From: Bordetella parapertussis
GTDB taxonomy: Bacteria; Pseudomonadota; Gammaproteobacteria; Burkholderiales; Burkholderiaceae_C
Length of the DNA: 20,747 nt
Assembly (NCBI GenBank): GCA_945875935.1
Contig: CAMCNE010000036.1
Span: forward strand, 1-20,747
Reading direction: 5' to 3'
Notes under the pieces: generated by a model
Told to the model about the DNA's origin: nothing
The model's database searches: none
What the model saw: the letters and a program-made list of their open reading frames with translations, nothing else
Translations under genes and position numbers: made by a program
Part shown: positions 18,302-20,747 of the stretch, piece after piece
Layout: each line of letters opens with the position of its first letter
Position numbering within the stretch: position 1 is the stretch's first letter

Positions 18302-19619
18302 AGCGCCCGGTTCCCCGATAGCGGTTCACCTGCAACGCCGAGACCGCTGAGCCCTGATTGCCCCAGCTTGCGCGAACGTGGGTGAGCAGTGCGGCAATGT
18401 CTTCGTTGTCCAGCGTCTGGCCGAAAGGCGGCATGCCGAAGGGCCGAGGGTGGCCCGGGGTGTCTGGTGCGAAGCCGCCTTCGAGCACGATGCGCACCAG
18501 GTTGGCGGGCACGGGCATCGTCACCGCGCGGTTGCCGGCCAGCGGCGCGTAGGCACCCGGCACGCCTTCGCCACGTTCGCCATGGCAGGCGGCGCAGTGA
18601 TCGGCATAGAGCTTTTCGCCCCGGGCATTGGGCTTGACGCGCTTGGCTTCGGGCACGGCGGCGGCTTGATTCGCATCGGCGCGTGCGCCCAGTGTTTGCA
18701 GGTAGGCGGCCATCGCACCCAGATCGGCGTCGCTCAGGAGCTGCGTGCTGCGCAGCACCACCTCGCCCATCGGGCCTGAGGCGGTGACCAGACCGCTCGC
18801 GCGGTTGACGGCGCCCGTCTTCAGCAGCGCGACGATCTCGGCGCGGTCCCAGTCGGCCACGCCCGCTTCGCGGCTGTCGGCCAGCGAGGGCGCGTACCAG
18901 TTGTGCACCGGGATCAGTCCACCGCCCAGATCGAGCGGCCCGTGCGTGGCACCCAGCGCGTTGCGCGAGGCGTGGCAGGCGTTGCAGTGCCCCAGCCCCT
19001 GCACCAGGTAGGCGCCGCGGTTCCAGTCGGCCGACTGGCTGGCATCGGCTTGGAATTCGCGCGGCTCGAAATACAACGCGCGCCACACCGCCAGCGCCGC
19101 CTGGGTGTTGAACGGAAAGCGCAGCTCATGCGGCCGCACCGCCTGCGCCACCGGGGCCAGGCTGCGCAGGTAGGCGTACAGCGCATCCGAGTCGGCGCGG
19201 CTGATCAGCGTGGTGTTGTCGTACGGAAAGGCCGGCGTGAGCAGCCGCCCGTCGGCCGAGCGGCCATGGTGCATCGCGCGCCAGAACTGCGGCGCAGACC
19301 AGCGGCCCAGACCGTGTTCGGCGTCGGGCGTCAGGTTCGAGCTGAAGACGGTGCCAAAGGGCGTTTCGATGGCGCGCCCGCCGGCGTAGGGCTCGCCGCC
19401 GCGTGCGCTGTGGCAGGCCTGGCAGTTGCCCGCGCGCGCCAGATAGGCTCCGCGGGCGATGACCTCGTCGGTGGCGCGCCAGCCGGCCGGCGGCGCGGCG
19501 GTGGCGGCGATGTCGTCGCTCAGATCACCCTCTCCACGCACATTGAGCATGACCACGGCGGCAGCCAGCGCGCCCAGGGCGAGCAGCGCGAACGCCAGCA
19601 ACTTCAGGCGCGCGCTCAT
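18300..19619 (-). CDS. Tri-haem c-type cytochrome, alcohol/aldehyde dehydrogenase cytochrome-subunit type
   Basis: A 439-residue protein with an N-terminal hydrophobic helix (about 7-26) that serves as signal or membrane anchor, and three haem c sites: CQACH at 66-70, CNACH at 212-216 and CAACH at 342-346. This three-domain layout, with LTPAFPYDNTTLIS and ADSDALYAYL after the first haem, GPMGEVV after the second and GMPPFG (likely Met ligand) after the third, resembles the cytochrome subunit of membrane-bound dehydrogenases (AdhB-like, gluconate or aldehyde dehydrogenase). Such subunits carry electrons from a periplasmic flavin, PQQ or molybdopterin enzyme to ubiquinone or an oxidase. The start at 19619 forms an ATGA overlap with the di-haem gene upstream, indicating coupled translation. 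No catalytic subunit is within the window, so the electron donor is unknown. Confidence 0.9.
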   Translation of the reverse strand: MSARLKLLAFALLALGALAAAVVMLNVRGEGDLSDDIAATAAPPAGWRATDEVIARGAYLARAGNCQACHSARGGEPYAGGRAIETPFGTVFSSNLTPDAEHGLGRWSAPQFWRAMHHGRSADGRLLTPAFPYDNTTLISRADSDALYAYLRSLAPVAQAVRPHELRFPFNTQAALAVWRALYFEPREFQADASQSADWNRGAYLVQGLGHCNACHASRNALGATHGPLDLGGGLIPVHNWYAPSLADSREAGVADWDRAEIVALLKTGAVNRASGLVTASGPMGEVVLRSTQLLSDADLGAMAAYLQTLGARADANQAAAVPEAKRVKPNARGEKLYADHCAACHGERGEGVPGAYAPLAGNRAVTMPVPANLVRIVLEGGFAPDTPGHPRPFGMPPFGQTLDNEDIAALLTHVRASWGNQGSAVSALQVNRYRGTGR

Positions 19620-20383
19620 CGCGATGACCCCATCTTCGATCCAGCGACCGGTGCGGCCTCGACGGACACACCGCCGCACGGCAGCGGCATCTTGCGCGCA
19701 GCAGGCCATTCGGGCATCGGCTTGGCATGGGCAGGGACCGCTTGCGCGGCCAGCCATTGAGACAGGGCATCGATGTCGTCGGCGCTCAGGCCGATGGCGA
19801 CTTGCGCCATGCAGTCGGGGGCCTGGGCATGGCGCTTGCCGCTGCGCCAGGCGCCGAGCTGGGCGTTGAGGTAGTCGCGCGGCAGCCCCAGCAAGCCGGG
19901 AATGTCAGGTGCCACGCCCATCATCGTCTCGCCATGGCATTGCTGGCACGCCGGGATGGCTCTGGACGCATCGCCTTGGCGCACCAGTTGCTCACCGCGG
20001 CGCAGCGTGGCTGGTGTGGCGGTGGGCGCTTGCGGCGGCGGGTAAGCGACATCGAGAGAGGCAAAGTACTCGCCGATCTCTTGCAAATAGGCGTCACTCA
20101 GCGGGTCGACCAGCGAGGTCATCGGCCCGTAGTCGCGGCGGCCTTCGCGGAAGTTGAGCAGCTGGTGGAAAAGATAGCCGGCCGGCTTGCCGGCCAGCCG
20201 CGGCTGGTAGCCATCGGGCGTGGCGCGACCCTGCGCGCCGTGGCACGTGGTGCACGCCTGCACACGCTGCGCCATGGTGTCTTCGAAGCGCGGAGCAGCC
20301 TGCGCGAACGGGCAAGCCAGCAAGGCGGTGAGCAGCGTGCAGCGCAGACGGCGCCACGGGTTGTTCAAGTGGGTGATCGACAT
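19616..20383 (-). CDS. Di-haem cytochrome c, c4-like
   Basis: A periplasmic 255-residue electron carrier. The signal peptide (about 1-29) has the LACPFAQA-A cleavage site. Two cytochrome domains follow, with CTTCH at 44-48 and CQQCH at 146-150. Likely axial methionines are Met88 in GPMTS and Met192 in CMAQVAIGLS, each followed by the LSD/LSADDI helix typical of cytochrome c4. A 40-residue Pro-rich tail lacks haem motifs. The ATG at 20383 is preferred because the in-frame ATG at 20440 would add 19 Arg/Cys-rich residues before the signal peptide. It is translated just before the tri-haem cytochrome with a 4-base overlap, so the two probably form one electron chain, passing electrons towards an oxidase. 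Confidence 0.9.
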   Translation of the reverse strand: MSITHLNNPWRRLRCTLLTALLACPFAQAAPRFEDTMAQRVQACTTCHGAQGRATPDGYQPRLAGKPAGYLFHQLLNFREGRRDYGPMTSLVDPLSDAYLQEIGEYFASLDVAYPPPQAPTATPATLRRGEQLVRQGDASRAIPACQQCHGETMMGVAPDIPGLLGLPRDYLNAQLGAWRSGKRHAQAPDCMAQVAIGLSADDIDALSQWLAAQAVPAHAKPMPEWPAARKMPLPCGGVSVEAAPVAGSKMGSSR

Positions 20384-20474
20384 GGCGGGATCGCTGACGC
20401 GAGGGCGGCTGCGACAAGCGCGGCACGGGATTACCCGCATTGTCTCGCTATCGCGCGCGGGGCCGCCGCGCCGC

Positions 20475-20747
20475 TCAGTGCAGCCGCAGCGAGGGGTTGC
20501 TGCTGGCCGGCAGCCGACCGGCCTGCCAGCCGACGCTCCACTCGGAGAAGGCGTTGGCGGGCATGGGGCGGCCCATGTGATAGCCCTGGGCCTGATCGCA
20601 GCCGAGCTCGCGCAGCAGCAGCCACACGGCCTCGTTCTCGACGCCCTCGGCCACCACGCTCAGACCGAGGTTGTGGGCCAGCTCGACGGTCGAGCGCACG
20701 ATCTTGGCGTCGTCGCCATCGGTCTCCATGTTCTTGACGAAGGACTG
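20475..20747 (-). CDS. C-terminal part of an EAL-domain protein (cyclic-di-GMP phosphodiesterase family), cut by window end
   Basis: The last 90 residues of an EAL domain are visible, reading in from the right edge as QSFVKNM (the end of the family KIDQSFV block). IVRSTVELAHNLGLSVVAEGVEN follows, in which AEGVE holds a metal-ligand Glu, then LLRELGCDQAQGYHMGRPMPA with the conserved Gln-Gly-Tyr. These residues are those kept in active phosphodiesterases that cleave c-di-GMP to pGpG, but the EAL signature itself and any GGDEF, PAS or membrane segments lie outside the window. An ATG at 20729 is internal, not the start. The protein ends about 26 residues beyond the EAL fold. It lies 91 bp upstream of the di-haem cytochrome gene on the same strand. 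Confidence 0.92.
   Translation of the reverse strand, partial: QSFVKNMETDGDDAKIVRSTVELAHNLGLSVVAEGVENEAVWLLLRELGCDQAQGYHMGRPMPANAFSEWSVGWQAGRLPASSNPSLRLH

Noticed and set aside
20455..20471. GC-rich hairpin after the EAL gene as a terminator
   Set aside because: A 6-bp stem (GCGCGG with CCGCGC) exists, but it has no T-tract on the minus strand and such pairings are common by chance at this GC content.

Overview
The window is GC-rich DNA, densely packed with genes on both strands. Protein features and gene order point to a betaproteobacterium of the order Burkholderiales (inference from the style of UvrA, RecQ, SSB and MoaC, and from a SWIB protein with a histone-H1-like Lys/Ala tail; no rRNA is present to confirm it). 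There is no tRNA, rRNA, CRISPR array, insertion sequence or recognisable prophage. It reads as ordinary chromosomal core or near-core sequence.

Left part (1-10545): the 5' portion of moaC (molybdenum cofactor synthesis, minus strand, cut by the window start) is divergent from a plus-strand envelope block. That block is a BepA-like M48 metalloprotease with a C-terminal repeat domain, a 2004-residue bacterial alpha-2-macroglobulin with an intact CLEQ thioester motif, and pbpC (penicillin-binding protein 1C), which overlaps the macroglobulin gene end. Macroglobulin plus PbpC is the known yfhM-pbpC pairing: a protease trap with a cell-wall repair enzyme.

Middle part (10555-11601): a small four-helix membrane protein of the phage-holin-4 superfamily (minus strand) is divergent from a 123-residue SWIB-domain protein with a PAKKA-repeat tail. 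An almost textbook intrinsic terminator with A and T tracts on both sides separates that gene from the convergent uvrA.

Repair block (11621-18268): on the minus strand, transcribed in the order recQ, lpxR-like, uvrA. The outer-membrane lipid A deacylase gene lies between two DNA-repair genes, and its 3' end overlaps the GTG start of uvrA out of frame. ssb is divergent from recQ, and its product carries the DDDIPF tail that recruits RecQ in E. coli.

Right part (18300-20747): two c-type cytochrome genes on the minus strand, translationally coupled by an ATGA overlap (a di-haem c4-like protein, then a tri-haem alcohol-dehydrogenase-type cytochrome subunit), and finally the C-terminal end of an EAL-domain cyclic-di-GMP phosphodiesterase, cut by the window end.

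I found no clear evidence of a wholly new system. The most interesting points are the protease / protease-trap / PbpC row with a macroglobulin that lacks a lipobox, the recQ-lpxR-uvrA arrangement with its overlapping GTG start, the SWIB plus H1-tail protein, and a multihaem cytochrome pair without a catalytic subunit in view.
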